Shown: positions 18,386 through 29,033 of the stretch, in pieces
Layout: each line of letters opens with the position of its first letter
Numbering within the stretch: position 1 is the first letter of the stretch
Origin: an uncultured Pirellulaceae bacterium
Lineage (GTDB): Bacteria > Planctomycetota > Planctomycetia > Pirellulales > Pirellulaceae
Length of the DNA: 64,000 nucleotides
Assembly (NCBI GenBank): GCA_937941455.1
Contig: CALDHM010000007.1
Coordinates: 124,001-188,000, forward strand
Reading direction: 5' to 3'
The notes under the pieces: model-generated
Told to the model about the DNA's origin: nothing
Databases searched by the model: none
Seen by the model: only the letters and a program-made list of their open reading frames with translations
Made by a program: the position numbers and the translations under genes

Positions 18386-20596
18386 ATGTGCTTACCCGAT
18401 TCGCCAAATCCAAATTCTACGCCCCGCCCGAATTCGGCTCATGCCGCCAATCGAATCTTGGTGGTCGATGATGAATTCATCAATCGCGAATTGCTGACGC
18501 GACTGCTGAACCGCAACGGCTATGTTGCAAGGCAAGCATCCGGCGCGGAAGAAGCTCTCGACTTGATTGCGCGCGAATCGTTTGACCTAGTTTTGCTCGA
18601 TGTCGTCATGCCGTCCATGAGTGGGCTCGAGTGTCTGAAATTGATTCGCCAAAAATTTTCGGTCAGTGAACTGCCGGTGATCATGGTCACTGGAGAGCAA
18701 GACCGCGAGCGTGTCCTAGCGGCCTTTCGCGGCGGTGCGAACGACTATATCAACAAACCAATCGACCGAGAAATTCTGTTGATTAGAATTGCGACGCACA
18801 CAGCGTTACGAGCTAGCCTGCTCGCCCTCAAGTATAGCGAGGAACGTTATGCCCTGGCCGCCCGCGGCTCGAACGATGGACTTTGGGATTGGGACGTCGT
18901 AAGGAACGAGATTTATTTTTCAGCGCGATGGAAAGCGATGCTGGGTTACGCCGACCACGAGATCGGCCATTCTCCGAGCGAGTGGCTCAAGCGGATTCAT
19001 GCCGAAGATATCCCTAAGTTCGAGCAAGCGTTCCTGTCGCGAGCCGATGGCCTGAGATCGACCGAAAAGAATTCTCGCTGTGAACTCAGGATGATTCACC
19101 GCGATGGAACGTATCGCTGGATGATTTGCCGCGGCGTCCATGTTCATGACAGCGATGGCTGCGTCATCCGGATGGCTGGCTCTCTGACGGACATCACCGA
19201 AGGAAAAGTCGGAGATGCGCTGACGGGATTGCCTAACCGGTTGCTGTTTCTCGATCGATTGTCACGGGTGATCGAGCGTTTTCAACGTAATCCGCAATCC
19301 AAGTTTGCCGTGATCTTCATCGACTTGGACAACTTCAAAACAATCAATGACAGTTTGGGGCATGAGGCTGGCGATGAATTGTTGATCACGCTTTCCAATC
19401 GCCTGAAATCGTGTCTGCGCGGCTCGGATTCCGTGAGCCGAGCATCGGATGCAACCGTCGCCAGGCATGCAGGAGACGAGTTCACGATTTTGGTCGAAGA
19501 CATTTTTGATCTGGACGATGTCGATTTGATCGTGCAGAGAATGCTCGAGGAGATTAGCAAGCCCGTAGTTTTGAAAGGGCAGATAATCACCCCGTCGGCG
19601 AGTTTGGGCTGGACCACGAGTCGCGATGGGGAGCTCAGCGCAGATGATTTGCTAAATGAGGCCGACTTGGCGATGTACCAGGCCAAGGCGCAGGGTCGCA
19701 ACTCGGCGTGCCGATACTCGCCTAGTCTAAAGCAGCAAACCTCGAAACGGCTAGAATTGGAAAGTGAGCTGCGTAAGGGGCTAGCGCATCGAGAATTCGT
19801 ATTGTTTTATCAACCTATGGTCGAGCATCAAACTCGAGAGATTATCGGATTCGAGTCGCTGGTCCGTTGGAAACATCCGCACCGCGGCATCATCTTACCT
19901 GTCGATTTCATCGCCATAGCGCAGGAAATGGGACTGATCGTTCCTCTCGGTTGGCAGCTGTTCGAAATTGCCGCCAAACAAGCCAAACAGTGGACCGTCG
20001 ATTTTCCAGATCGAGAATTGACACTGAGCATCAACTTCTCGATCAAGCAACTCTATCAGACCGATTTCGCGCAGCAATTCAAACGCAATGTTTCCGAATC
20101 GGGAATCAACCCCAATCGGCTTTGTATCGAACTGACCGAAAGCATCCTGATGGAAAACCCAGACTTGGTCAGTGAACAGCTCCGAGAGTTGCGCCGATTA
20201 GGGGTAAAATTTTCCGTCGACGATTTCGGCACGGGCTACTCTTCATTGGCTTATCTCCATCGATTCCCGCTCGATATCGTGAAGATTGATCGCTCCTTCG
20301 TCGGCTCGATGCTGCACGACCAGGAAAGCCTGCAAATCGTCAAAACGATAATCGAGTTAGGCCGTCATTTGAAACTCCGCGTCATCGCGGAAGGCGTGGA
20401 GAATCAAGAGCAATTGAAGATGTTGCGAGATCTCGGTTGCTTGTATTCTCAGGGTTATTTTTGGTCTAAGCCCCTCGACGTCGCAGGTGCCAATAAGCTT
20501 CTATCGTCGAACCAACCGACGCCGAACGACCCGATCAGTCTTCAACATTCGCCGCCTGTAACGATCGCTGCCACATTGATCACCGATACACCTTAG
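18386..20596 (+). CDS. Response regulator with REC-PAS-GGDEF-EAL domains
   Basis: The first in-frame ATG is at 18386; the frame is open further upstream only from a TTG at 18326. The 736-residue protein has a receiver domain (ILVVDDEFINRELL; phosphoacceptor Asp72 in LVLLDVVMPS), a PAS/PAC region around 160-275, then GGDEF and EAL domains. The GGDEF signature reads AGDEF at 362-366. The EAL signature reads ESL at 490-492, with DDFGTGYSSL and KIDRSFV intact. It could make or degrade cyclic di-GMP; the ESL variant leaves phosphodiesterase activity plausible. The hybrid kinase gene follows after 32 bases and is the obvious partner. Confidence 0.88.
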   Translation: MCLPDSPNPNSTPRPNSAHAANRILVVDDEFINRELLTRLLNRNGYVARQASGAEEALDLIARESFDLVLLDVVMPSMSGLECLKLIRQKFSVSELPVIMVTGEQDRERVLAAFRGGANDYINKPIDREILLIRIATHTALRASLLALKYSEERYALAARGSNDGLWDWDVVRNEIYFSARWKAMLGYADHEIGHSPSEWLKRIHAEDIPKFEQAFLSRADGLRSTEKNSRCELRMIHRDGTYRWMICRGVHVHDSDGCVIRMAGSLTDITEGKVGDALTGLPNRLLFLDRLSRVIERFQRNPQSKFAVIFIDLDNFKTINDSLGHEAGDELLITLSNRLKSCLRGSDSVSRASDATVARHAGDEFTILVEDIFDLDDVDLIVQRMLEEISKPVVLKGQIITPSASLGWTTSRDGELSADDLLNEADLAMYQAKAQGRNSACRYSPSLKQQTSKRLELESELRKGLAHREFVLFYQPMVEHQTREIIGFESLVRWKHPHRGIILPVDFIAIAQEMGLIVPLGWQLFEIAAKQAKQWTVDFPDRELTLSINFSIKQLYQTDFAQQFKRNVSESGINPNRLCIELTESILMENPDLVSEQLRELRRLGVKFSVDDFGTGYSSLAYLHRFPLDIVKIDRSFVGSMLHDQESLQIVKTIIELGRHLKLRVIAEGVENQEQLKMLRDLGCLYSQGYFWSKPLDVAGANKLLSSNQPTPNDPISLQHSPPVTIAATLITDTP

Positions 20597-20628
20597 TCGA
20601 CTGGCATAACTGAGACGTCAAACTATCG

Positions 20629-23502
20629 ATGGATTCGAACTTTCTTTACTTCATTTTCTGGACGTACGCCGACCAGATCGTTTTCGCCTTGCTCTGTTGG
20701 GGAATATGGCTGTTTTTCGTGCGCGGGCAACGGGGTCGCCAGATTCAAAAGAATTACCGCCAGATCATCACGGTCGGCGTTGTGATTTTGACGGCGTTGT
20801 TTTCTGGTCTGAGTCTATGGCTTGGAGATTTCCAAAAACAACAAATGCGCGCGAGTATTTTCGGCTTTGCGCCGACGTACGCTTTGGAATTGCAACATCT
20901 CGAGCATGAGAATATTCGGGATGAGTCCCAAGCTGACAGCCCCGAATACCTGGGTCTTATCGAACGACTCAAACAGTGGTTGACGCGCAACCCAGCCATC
21001 CATGATATCTACACGATGCGCAAGACTGGGGATCGCGATGTTTGCCTCGTCGTGGATGCCGAAACCGATTACAACGGCAATGGCCGGATCGATGAAGAGC
21101 GGGAAACCCGCACGCCGATTGGCGAGCTTTACCCCGAATTGCGGGCGCCCATGGAAATGGCGTTTTCCGGGACCACTGTCTTCGATGACAATCCCATCCA
21201 AGATCGCTGGGGATTGTGGATCAGTGCCTACGCGCCCATCTTTGACCGCGAGGGCCGCGTCGACGCCATCGTTGGCGTGGATTTTTCGGCCGTCGAATGG
21301 GTCCGCACGATTTTGCTGGTGCGGGCAGGGGTCCTCTTGATGGCGCTAGCCGTCATTACGGTACTTGTCGGCTCCACGTCCTTCACCGGTGTGATTCGCA
21401 ATCAACTGGCGATGAAGCAACGGTTGACCGAACAACTCGAACAACAAGCGCTGGTGCTCCAGGATGCCAACCACCAATTGAGTATCGCCAAAGATGCCGC
21501 ACAACAGGCGAATCGCGCCAAGAGCGATTTCCTCGCCAACATGAGTCACGAGATACGCACGCCGATGAACGGGATTATGGGCCTGACCGAGTTGCTCCTC
21601 AATACCCCGCTCGACCATGAACAACATCGGAACCTCGCGTTGATCCAGTCATCGGCCGAGGCCCTGATGACTGTGCTTAATGACATTCTCGACTTCTCGA
21701 AAATCGAAGCCAACAAATTAACTCTGGACCCGCACCCCTTCGACCTCCGCGATTCGCTCGGGGATACGTTGAAGCTGTTCAGCATGCGGGCCCATGACAA
21801 GGGAATCGAGCTGGCACTGCGCGTCGGAAAGAACGTCCCTTCCACGCTTGTCGGTGACTCGGGTCGCATCCGACAAATCCTGGTCAATCTGGTCGGGAAC
21901 GCGATCAAGTTCACGCATGCCGGAGAAATCGTGGTCACGGTGGACTGCCAAGTGCTCGCTGAACAACGATGCCGGCTCGATTTCGAAGTACGGGATACCG
22001 GGATTGGGATCGACGAAAGTAATCTCGCGAAGATCTTCCAACCGTTCAGCCAAGCTGACAATTCAACAACCCGCAAATATGGCGGCACAGGCTTGGGTTT
22101 GACCATCTGTCAGCGGCTGGCCCAATTGATGGGTGGCAGTATCGCACTGACAAGCCAGCCCGGTGTGGGAACGACGGTAAAATTCACCGTGGAATGCGAG
22201 GTTCCGAGCGAACAAGACGAATGGATGCTAGCCGACGATCAACTCAAACTCGATCACTTGAAGGTGCTGGTTGTCGATGACAACGAAACGAATCGGCTGA
22301 TCTTGGGCGAAGTTCTATCAAACTGGCACCTATCGGCAACGGTCGTTGACTCTGGATTCCGCGTTGTCGAAATATTGGAAAAAGCCAAATCGGAAGGCAG
22401 TCCCTACGATATCATCCTGATGGACGTGCAAATGCCGGAAAAGGACGGTTTTCAAACAACGCGAGAAATCCGCGACAGTGCCTCCGTTGCCAGCACCAGC
22501 GTCATCATGCTCAGTTCGTGCGATGCCTCGGCCTACACCGAGCAAGTTCGCGACCTGCAATTGGCAGCCTACCTCACCAAGCCGATCAAGCAATCGGAAC
22601 TTTTGGAAAGCATGATGATGGCGATTCGCCGCGATGCCTCGACCGTCCAAAAACAGAGAAACAACGTTGCCGGAAATCACCGGTCACGATCGGGACAATC
22701 CTTGTGTCTACGACCCATGAAAATCCTGGTGGCCGAAGACAATTACGTGAATCAGCAACTCATGCTCCGCGTTTTAACAAAAGCGGGCCATGAAGTGATT
22801 CTCGCCAATAATGGACAGGTCGCCGTCGACCTTCTCGAAGAAATCCCCGTCGATTTGGTGCTGATGGATGTCCAAATGCCACAGATGGATGGATTCGAGG
22901 CCACCGCTGAAATTCGCCGCAGGCAGCGACAATCGCGATCCGGAACGCCCTTGCCGATCATCGCCTTGACCGCCAATGCGATGAAAGGGGACCGAGAAAA
23001 ATGCCTAGCAGCCGGCATGAACGATTACGCCTCCAAACCGATTCAATTCGAAAAGCTCTTTCAAGTGATCGCTAATGCCGTCCCACAGTTCGTTGAGGCC
23101 AACAGCACCATCAACCAGTCGGAGTCGAACAGGCCCGCGATGGTCGGTGAAGCGAATCAACCTGTGCTCGATCGTGAATCGCTTCGCGACCGGATCGAGG
23201 GGGACCTCGAGTTGCTGGACGTTTTGGTCACCGCGTTCGACGCAGAAATCGATTCTCAATGGGACCTTTTGGCCAAACTCTGTAGTGCTGGCGACTATGC
23301 TGCAGCCAAGAAATTGATGCATACTTGCAAAGGGACCTTTTCCAATCTCGGCGGATTGCATGCCGCCGCCCTGGCAGCTGAATTCGAACGCCAATTGGCA
23401 GCTGGACAAGATTTGACTCGGCAGCAACTTGACATGCTGAAAGATGCCGTCAATCAACTGCGCGGCGAACTGAAACGAGCACTCGAGACTCAGACTTTAT
23501 AA
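20629..23502 (+). CDS. Hybrid sensor histidine kinase with two receiver domains and Hpt
   Basis: The 957-residue protein has two N-terminal membrane helices (about 12-31 and 45-66), an extracytoplasmic sensor domain to about residue 220, and a third helix. A coiled segment leads to HisKA (His307 in [12 protein letters not shown]) and a HATPase_c domain. Two receiver domains follow, with phosphoacceptors Asp599 and Asp747, and a C-terminal Hpt domain has His898 ([13 protein letters not shown]). The sensor domain holds [11 protein letters not shown] (from residue 147), an EF-hand-like calcium loop. The phosphorelay architecture is complete in one chain. The neighbouring REC-GGDEF-EAL protein is the likely output. 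Confidence 0.92.
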   Translation: MDSNFLYFIFWTYADQIVFALLCWGIWLFFVRGQRGRQIQKNYRQIITVGVVILTALFSGLSLWLGDFQKQQMRASIFGFAPTYALELQHLEHENIRDESQADSPEYLGLIERLKQWLTRNPAIHDIYTMRKTGDRDVCLVVDAETDYNGNGRIDEERETRTPIGELYPELRAPMEMAFSGTTVFDDNPIQDRWGLWISAYAPIFDREGRVDAIVGVDFSAVEWVRTILLVRAGVLLMALAVITVLVGSTSFTGVIRNQLAMKQRLTEQLEQQALVLQDANHQLSIAKDAAQQANRAKSDFLANMSHEIRTPMNGIMGLTELLLNTPLDHEQHRNLALIQSSAEALMTVLNDILDFSKIEANKLTLDPHPFDLRDSLGDTLKLFSMRAHDKGIELALRVGKNVPSTLVGDSGRIRQILVNLVGNAIKFTHAGEIVVTVDCQVLAEQRCRLDFEVRDTGIGIDESNLAKIFQPFSQADNSTTRKYGGTGLGLTICQRLAQLMGGSIALTSQPGVGTTVKFTVECEVPSEQDEWMLADDQLKLDHLKVLVVDDNETNRLILGEVLSNWHLSATVVDSGFRVVEILEKAKSEGSPYDIILMDVQMPEKDGFQTTREIRDSASVASTSVIMLSSCDASAYTEQVRDLQLAAYLTKPIKQSELLESMMMAIRRDASTVQKQRNNVAGNHRSRSGQSLCLRPMKILVAEDNYVNQQLMLRVLTKAGHEVILANNGQVAVDLLEEIPVDLVLMDVQMPQMDGFEATAEIRRRQRQSRSGTPLPIIALTANAMKGDREKCLAAGMNDYASKPIQFEKLFQVIANAVPQFVEANSTINQSESNRPAMVGEANQPVLDRESLRDRIEGDLELLDVLVTAFDAEIDSQWDLLAKLCSAGDYAAAKKLMHTCKGTFSNLGGLHAAALAAEFERQLAAGQDLTRQQLDMLKDAVNQLRGELKRALETQTL

Positions 23503-23510
23503 CAGTCTAA

Positions 23511-23536
23511 CTGCATCGCCGTACCAGGCGGTGCAG
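23511..23536. terminator. Bidirectional terminator-like hairpin
   Basis: CTGCATCGCC (23511-23520) pairs with GGCGGTGCAG (23527-23536), ten pairs with one G-T, around a six-base loop. It sits between the convergent ends of the kinase gene and fpr. No T-run follows on either strand, so it may block exonucleases or act with Rho. Confidence 0.45.
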
Positions 23537-23546
23537 GTACTTGGGC

Positions 23547-24290
23547 TCACCAATACCGCTCGACGACGATCTGGCCAGGATCTTTCGTACGATGCCGCTT
23601 CAGACCGCGATGGATCAGGGTTTCCTCCACGGCGGCCAGCATATCCGGGTTGCCGCAGATCATGACTGTGCTGTCGTCGGGGCTGAATGCGATATGAGTC
23701 GCCTGCTCAACAGTTCCCAGTTCGATCAAATGATTTAACCTGCCATGTAACACCCCATCCTGCTGCTCGCGGGTGATTGCGGGGACGTAATAAAAGCGGC
23801 CCGGTCGCTGCGCGGACAGGTTTTCCAGTTCTGCTCGATAGGCCAAGTCGGCTGCGTAGCGAGTCCCATGGACGATGATAACCCGCTCGTAACGTTGCCA
23901 TGTCAACGGATCGCGCGACATGGCGATGAACGGGGCGAGCCCAGTCCCGGTACCAATCAGCCACAAATCACGGCTAACGGGAGAACGGTTGAGAGTAAAA
24001 CTTCCCGCCGCCCGCTCGGAGACCAACACATCGTCTCCCTCGCGGAGATTGGCCAGCGACGGCGTTAATTGGCCGCCGTCGACGCGCACGACAAAAAATT
24101 CGATCTGTTCCCCTGGCGGGCTGGCGACCGAATAAGGACGATTGACGATCTCGTCGTGAAATCTGAGCCCTAACTGAAGGAATTGCCCGCATGCGAACGG
24201 CTGGACACCGCGGGCATCGATACTGATCGTGAACAAGCCGGGAGCCCATTCGTGGCGAGTCAAAACCTTCGACGGATACCAGTTGGGCAT
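23547..24290 (-). CDS. fpr: Ferredoxin/flavodoxin--NADP+ reductase
   Basis: The ATG at 24290 (MPNWYPSKV) aligns with the usual start of the bacterial Fpr family; an upstream ATG at 24353 would add an atypical leader. The 247-residue protein shows the FAD motif RPYSVASPPG, the NADP-binding segment GTGTGLAPFIAM, VHGTRYAADLAY, and MICGNPDML. It ends in ERYW, the aromatic C-terminus typical of this subclass. It moves electrons between NADPH and ferredoxin or flavodoxin, which radical-SAM enzymes such as MtaB need. It stands alone. Confidence 0.9.
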   Translation of the reverse strand: MPNWYPSKVLTRHEWAPGLFTISIDARGVQPFACGQFLQLGLRFHDEIVNRPYSVASPPGEQIEFFVVRVDGGQLTPSLANLREGDDVLVSERAAGSFTLNRSPVSRDLWLIGTGTGLAPFIAMSRDPLTWQRYERVIIVHGTRYAADLAYRAELENLSAQRPGRFYYVPAITREQQDGVLHGRLNHLIELGTVEQATHIAFSPDDSTVMICGNPDMLAAVEETLIHRGLKRHRTKDPGQIVVERYW

Positions 24291-24702
24291 GGTCGACCCC
24301 CAGCGGTGAGCGAAGTTGGTCGTTTCTCGAGGCCAAGCGGGGGTTGCGAGCAACTACTCGCCGACTGCTCCCGTGCTAGACCATACAGACACGACATCAA
24401 TGTTGTTCTATCTTCCGCGAAGTCTCGGCACTTTTCAATCAGCTAATCGCCGAATTTCCTGGTCATCGGTGAGCTCGAAAATTCGCGAATGGAATGCGGC
24501 GACCGAAAAACGGCAAGCTTGTCCCGGTTGGGCAAGACTTCGAAATCGTCTATAGTTGTCGCTTTGAAGGAGCTATCGAGACGCTTGGGCAATCACGCAT
24601 GATCTCGGTGGTGAATTTCGCAGAAAGTTCTACTGCGACGATGGCCGATCTTCGGCCACCGCTTCCATCGTGGCCTGTTCCCATTCAGTATCATTCCCAG
24701 CC
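24291..24702. other. Divergent intergenic region, no gene seen
   Basis: The region lies between leftward fpr and rightward valS. No gene is supported. A T-box or leader structure for valS was looked for and not recognised. Confidence 0.45.
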
Positions 24703-27700
24703 ATGTCTGCCATTACGGAAATCCCCAATCGATTCGATTTTGAGTCGGCGCAACCGCGACTGTATGAATGTTGGCGGAGCTTGGGTTGCTTTCACGCCGA
24801 GCCCGACCCTCAGCGGAAACCGTTCTGCATCGTCATTCCTCCGCCGAACGTTACCGGAGCGTTGCATTTGGGCCATGCGCTCAACAATACGCTGCAGGAC
24901 GCGCTGATTCGCTTCAAGCGGATGCAAGGCTACAACACCCTCTGGATGCCCGGGTCGGACCATGCGGGTATCGCGACCCAGGCCGTCGTGGAACGGCGGC
25001 TGAAGGAAACCGAAAATAAAACCCGACACGATTTGGGACGCGACGAGCTGGTTCGCCGCATTTGGGCCTGGAAGGACGAGTACGAGCAGCGAATTCTCGG
25101 CCAACTTCAACGTCTAGGGGCCAGTTGCGATTGGGAGCGCACCCGTTTTACGCTCGATCCGATCTGCGCCCGCGCGGTGCGGCACACCTTTTTCGATTTG
25201 TTCCGCAAGGGATTGATCTATCGCGGCAAACGGCTTGTCAATTGGGACACCTTCTTGCAAACGGCGGTCAGCGACGACGAGGTGCAAAACGAAACGGTCC
25301 GCGGTCATTTCTGGCATCTCAAATATCCTGTCATCGATCCGCGACCAGGGGAGCCCGATCATGTGATCGTGGCGACCACGCGGCCGGAAACGATGCTTGG
25401 CGATACGGCCGTAGCGGTACACCCCGACCCTGCTGCTCAACTGGAAAAGATCGATCGCGAATTGCGGGAGCGGCTGGCCAAGGCGCCGGCCAGCGAACGG
25501 AGCGACCTCGAGCGGCAATTGCAGGTGATTGCCGAGCGTCGGCAAACCCATCTGCCGGGGCTTCAACTCCTGGCACAAATGGCGCAGAACGGCCGCCAGC
25601 TTCGCCTGCCATTGCTGGGCCGAGTGATTCCTCTGATCACCGATACATGGCCCAAGCCAGAACTTGGCTCGGGTTGTGTCAAAATCACTCCAGCCCACGA
25701 TCCCAACGATTACGAGGTCGGCAAGCGCTGGGGTTTGGAAATGATCAACATTCTCAATCCCGATGGCACACTCAATGCGAATGCTGGATCTTATGCCGGA
25801 CTATCGTTGAAACAGGCACGGCAGCGCGTGGTGGCGGACCTCGAGTCAGCAGGCTTGTTGGAACGGGTCGAGGAACGCGACATCGAGTTGCCGATTTCCG
25901 ACCGCAGCAAGACTCCGATCGAGCCGTATTTGGCCGACCAATGGTTCGTCAAAATGGACACGTTGGCCCAATCGGCCATCGACGCGGTGCGGGATGGCCG
26001 GATTTCAATCGAACCCAAGCGATTCGAACGCACCTACTTGGATTGGCTGAGCGAGAAACGGGACTGGCCCGTCTCACGGCAACTGTGGTGGGGCCATCAA
26101 ATTCCGGTTTGGTCCCAACCGGCACTGACCGATGTGGAGGCCGAGGAGTTGCTTGCTAGCGTGCGTGCCTTGCCCGGCTTTGCAAAAGATCGCATCTGCG
26201 CCGAACTTGAATTGTCCGAGGAGACGAATCCGGAGCGGCGCCAGTCGTTGAACTTACCGTACGCTATCATTCATGTGGCGATCCGCGACGAACAAGATCC
26301 GTTCGCCGAGCAATTGGAGCAACTGGGTTTCGTTCGCCAAGAAGATGTGCTCGACACTTGGTTCAGTTCGGCACTTTGGCCCCACAGCACCTTGGGGTGG
26401 CCCGACCCAACCCCCGAGCTGAAATACTTCTATCCCACGAATGTCCTCATCACGAGCCGGGACATAATATCGCTTTGGGTGGCCCGCATGGTATTGATGG
26501 GCCTAAACAATGTTGGACAGATTCCGTTCGATCGCGTGTTCATCCATCCCAAAATTTTGGATCAGTTCGGCGAGACGATGTCCAAGTCAAAAGGAAATGG
26601 CATCGATCCGCTGGACGTCATCGACCGTTTTGGAGCCGATGCCCTGCGGTTCGCCATGGTCCACTTGACGACCGATACGCAAGACGTCCGCATGCCGGTG
26701 TTGTTCGAGTGCCCCCATTGCCAGCATCAAATCGAACAAACCAAAAAAAATCGGATCCTGCCGCGCATCGAATGCCCGGCCTGCAAACAGGCCTTCTCGA
26801 CGCAATGGGCCACCTCACCGGCGGACGCGGCCCTTCCCCGGGGCGCGGTCATCTCTGAAAGGTTTGAGGTCGCTCGCAACTTTTCCAACAAATTGTGGAA
26901 TGCGGCGCGATTCGCGATGATGAGGTTAGACAACTTCGAGCCGGGTCCGATCGACCTCGATAGGCTGACGATCGAAGACCGCTGGATACTCAGCCGCCTG
27001 ACGACGGTCATGGATGAAGTAACCGCGGCGTTCGAGCGTTTCGACTACGCCAACATTGCTCGGATTTTGTATGACTTCAGCTGGCAAGATTTCTGCAGCT
27101 TCTACGTCGAGATTCTCAAGGAGCGCTTGAGCAACGACGCAAGCCGAATTCAGGCACAGCGGATGTTCGCCTTTGTCCTCGATCAGATTCTCCGACTCTT
27201 GCATCCGGTGATGCCGTTTGTCACCGAGGAGATTTGGCAGTTGCTCAAGGGGATCGCGCCGCAACGCGGCTTGGCCGAGGCGACGTTGGCCGAGGATTGG
27301 CTGATTGTCGCGCGGTGGCCACAACTGGATCGCCGTTGGCGGCAGCCGCAAATCGAAGCCCAGTTCGCGCTGTTTCAATCGGCGCTCGGAGCCTTGCGAG
27401 AAATTCGCGCCAAGCAAAAAATCGATCACCGCCGCGACATTAAATTTCATGCACGTTGTGCCGAAGAGGTTGCCACAGTGGTCCGCGCGATGGGGGCGTA
27501 TTTTGCTTCGATGAGCAATGCTCACTTGATCGCCGCCGGACCGCACATCGCACCGCCCAAGCCGTCGGCAACCATGGCGATTCCCGACATGGAAATTTTC
27601 GTGAACTTGGCCGGCCTCATCGACACCGCGGCCGAGCGAGCGCGACTGGATAAGGAAATCACGCGGCTGCAGGCCCAAATTGCCGGAACCGAAGGGAAGT

Positions 27701-27831
27701 TGGCCAATCCGGCCTTCGTCAGCAAGGCCCCCGCTGATGTGATCCAAAGGTTTCGCGATCAACTCGCGCAGAACGCCGAGCAACTCGGCGCACTCAAATC
27801 GGCTCTGCATGAATTGACTGAGTCGAATTAG
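24703..27831 (+). CDS. valS: Valyl-tRNA synthetase
   Basis: The ATG at 24703 begins MSAITEIPNRFDF, the expected N-terminus; a GTG at 24670 is also open. The 1042-residue class I enzyme has the HIGH motif as HLGH (55-58) and the KMSKS motif as TMSKS (625-629), with the editing domain between them. It ends in the ValRS coiled-coil arm (ERARLDKEITRLQAQ). Two insertions stand out: a helical segment of about 60 residues in the editing domain near 250-300, and a zinc-ribbon-like piece with CPHC (670-673) and CPAC (691-694) after the KMSKS region. The insertions explain the length, above the usual 880-950. The enzyme charges tRNA-Val. Confidence 0.95.
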   Translation: MSAITEIPNRFDFESAQPRLYECWRSLGCFHAEPDPQRKPFCIVIPPPNVTGALHLGHALNNTLQDALIRFKRMQGYNTLWMPGSDHAGIATQAVVERRLKETENKTRHDLGRDELVRRIWAWKDEYEQRILGQLQRLGASCDWERTRFTLDPICARAVRHTFFDLFRKGLIYRGKRLVNWDTFLQTAVSDDEVQNETVRGHFWHLKYPVIDPRPGEPDHVIVATTRPETMLGDTAVAVHPDPAAQLEKIDRELRERLAKAPASERSDLERQLQVIAERRQTHLPGLQLLAQMAQNGRQLRLPLLGRVIPLITDTWPKPELGSGCVKITPAHDPNDYEVGKRWGLEMINILNPDGTLNANAGSYAGLSLKQARQRVVADLESAGLLERVEERDIELPISDRSKTPIEPYLADQWFVKMDTLAQSAIDAVRDGRISIEPKRFERTYLDWLSEKRDWPVSRQLWWGHQIPVWSQPALTDVEAEELLASVRALPGFAKDRICAELELSEETNPERRQSLNLPYAIIHVAIRDEQDPFAEQLEQLGFVRQEDVLDTWFSSALWPHSTLGWPDPTPELKYFYPTNVLITSRDIISLWVARMVLMGLNNVGQIPFDRVFIHPKILDQFGETMSKSKGNGIDPLDVIDRFGADALRFAMVHLTTDTQDVRMPVLFECPHCQHQIEQTKKNRILPRIECPACKQAFSTQWATSPADAALPRGAVISERFEVARNFSNKLWNAARFAMMRLDNFEPGPIDLDRLTIEDRWILSRLTTVMDEVTAAFERFDYANIARILYDFSWQDFCSFYVEILKERLSNDASRIQAQRMFAFVLDQILRLLHPVMPFVTEEIWQLLKGIAPQRGLAEATLAEDWLIVARWPQLDRRWRQPQIEAQFALFQSALGALREIRAKQKIDHRRDIKFHARCAEEVATVVRAMGAYFASMSNAHLIAAGPHIAPPKPSATMAIPDMEIFVNLAGLIDTAAERARLDKEITRLQAQIAGTEGKLANPAFVSKAPADVIQRFRDQLAQNAEQLGALKSALHELTESN

Positions 27832-27886
27832 ACTCGAGGTTTGCAGCCTCCCAACAATCTGAAATGCCGCGGGTACCGGCGACGAC

Positions 27887-28939
27887 TTACACAGACTGGG
27901 CGACGGTGAACGCTGCCTTGAGGCATCCCGATTCGCGCTGGGAGAAGACTCGATAAGCGTCTTCGCAATCATCCATCGCGAAACGGTGCGTGATGAATCG
28001 ATCGATCGCGAATTCACTGGCGGCAACGCGATCGGTCAATCGCTCCATGTAATGCCGTGCAGGGCAACGGCCAGTCTTGTAGGTCAGATTCTTGTCGTAG
28101 GCTTCGACAGGCGAGAAAGCGAATTGCTCGGTGCAATGGCATCCGACGACCGAAAGCACCCCGCCCGGTCGCACCAATTGGTACGCTAATCGTTGTGCCG
28201 CAGGCAGCCCCACCAACTCCAGTACAGCGTCAACGCCGCGCCCGGCAGTCAAGTCCTTGACCATGTCCCCAGCGGTTTCCGGAGTAGCCGTCACCGCGCC
28301 GAGTTCCTCAGCCATGGCGCGACGACTTGCGATTTGATCGATCGCCACGATCTGACTGGCCCCCATCGACCGCGCCGCGACGATCGCGAGCAACCCGACC
28401 GTTCCGCAGCCGACGACCGCATAGACCCCTTGGCGCTGCACTCCGGCCATTTCCGCACAGAAAAATCCGGTGCTGAAATTATCCCCCAGCAGCAAGGCGG
28501 ACTCATTGGACAATCTCGGCGGGATCACCTTCAAGGTCCCGTCGGCAAACGGCACGCGCACCAATTCGGCTTGACCGCCGTGCAGCCCCCGTCCAGTGCT
28601 GCGCCAGCCAAACAGTTGGCCCACCTGACAGCGGCTGGGCAAGCCGATCCCGCAATAGAAGCATTGTCCACACGACGTGGAGAATGGAGCAAACACGCGC
28701 TGCCCGATGCAGATGTGGCGAACTTTGGTGCCGACCGCGACGACTTCGCCGACAAACTCATGCCCCATTACCGTTCCCGGATCGAGGCCGACCTCACGTC
28801 CAAAAAACGGATGCAAATCGGAGCCGCACAAGCCCGCCAAGTGGACCCGGACAATCGCATCCTGCGCATCCTCGATTTGCGGATCGGCCAGCTCTCGGCA
28901 GGTAACCCGCCCCACCCCCTCGAAACAGACTGCTTTCAT
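27887..28939 (-). CDS. Zinc-dependent alcohol dehydrogenase (MDR family)
   Basis: The 350-residue protein follows the medium-chain dehydrogenase layout. Catalytic zinc ligands appear as LCGSDLH and GHEFVGEV. A structural-zinc loop holds CGQCFYCGIGLPSRC, and the Rossmann motif is VVGCGTVGLLAI. The N-terminus MKAVCFEGVGRV is typical of formaldehyde or glutathione-independent dehydrogenase-like members and of threonine/sorbitol dehydrogenases. The substrate is not predictable. It is divergent from the epimerase gene. Confidence 0.87.
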   Translation of the reverse strand: MKAVCFEGVGRVTCRELADPQIEDAQDAIVRVHLAGLCGSDLHPFFGREVGLDPGTVMGHEFVGEVVAVGTKVRHICIGQRVFAPFSTSCGQCFYCGIGLPSRCQVGQLFGWRSTGRGLHGGQAELVRVPFADGTLKVIPPRLSNESALLLGDNFSTGFFCAEMAGVQRQGVYAVVGCGTVGLLAIVAARSMGASQIVAIDQIASRRAMAEELGAVTATPETAGDMVKDLTAGRGVDAVLELVGLPAAQRLAYQLVRPGGVLSVVGCHCTEQFAFSPVEAYDKNLTYKTGRCPARHYMERLTDRVAASEFAIDRFITHRFAMDDCEDAYRVFSQRESGCLKAAFTVAQSV

Positions 28940-28970
28940 GTGCCTATCCGCAAACTCAGATGATTTGGTT

Positions 28971-28976
28971 TATAAT
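28971..28976 (+). promoter_or_regulatory. Possible -10 element upstream of the epimerase gene
   Basis: A perfect TATAAT lies 58 bases before the ATG of the epimerase gene in the short divergent spacer 28940-29033. No good -35 hexamer was found at the right distance, so the call is weak. Confidence 0.3.
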
Positions 28977-29033
28977 TCGCTGCACACTGGCGACTCTCGA
29001 TTGCCGCCCTGAGTTTCCTCTGGTTCATTTTGC

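Noticed and set aside
25062-26159. Open frame of 365 codons inside valS in another frame
   Set aside because: The product is rich in Arg, Gly, Ser and Ala without structure; valS explains the sequence.
26926-28026. Open frame of 366 codons antisense to valS and the alcohol dehydrogenase end
   Set aside because: It lies opposite conserved ValRS sequence, and its product has no domain-like pattern. Long antisense frames are common in this codon usage.
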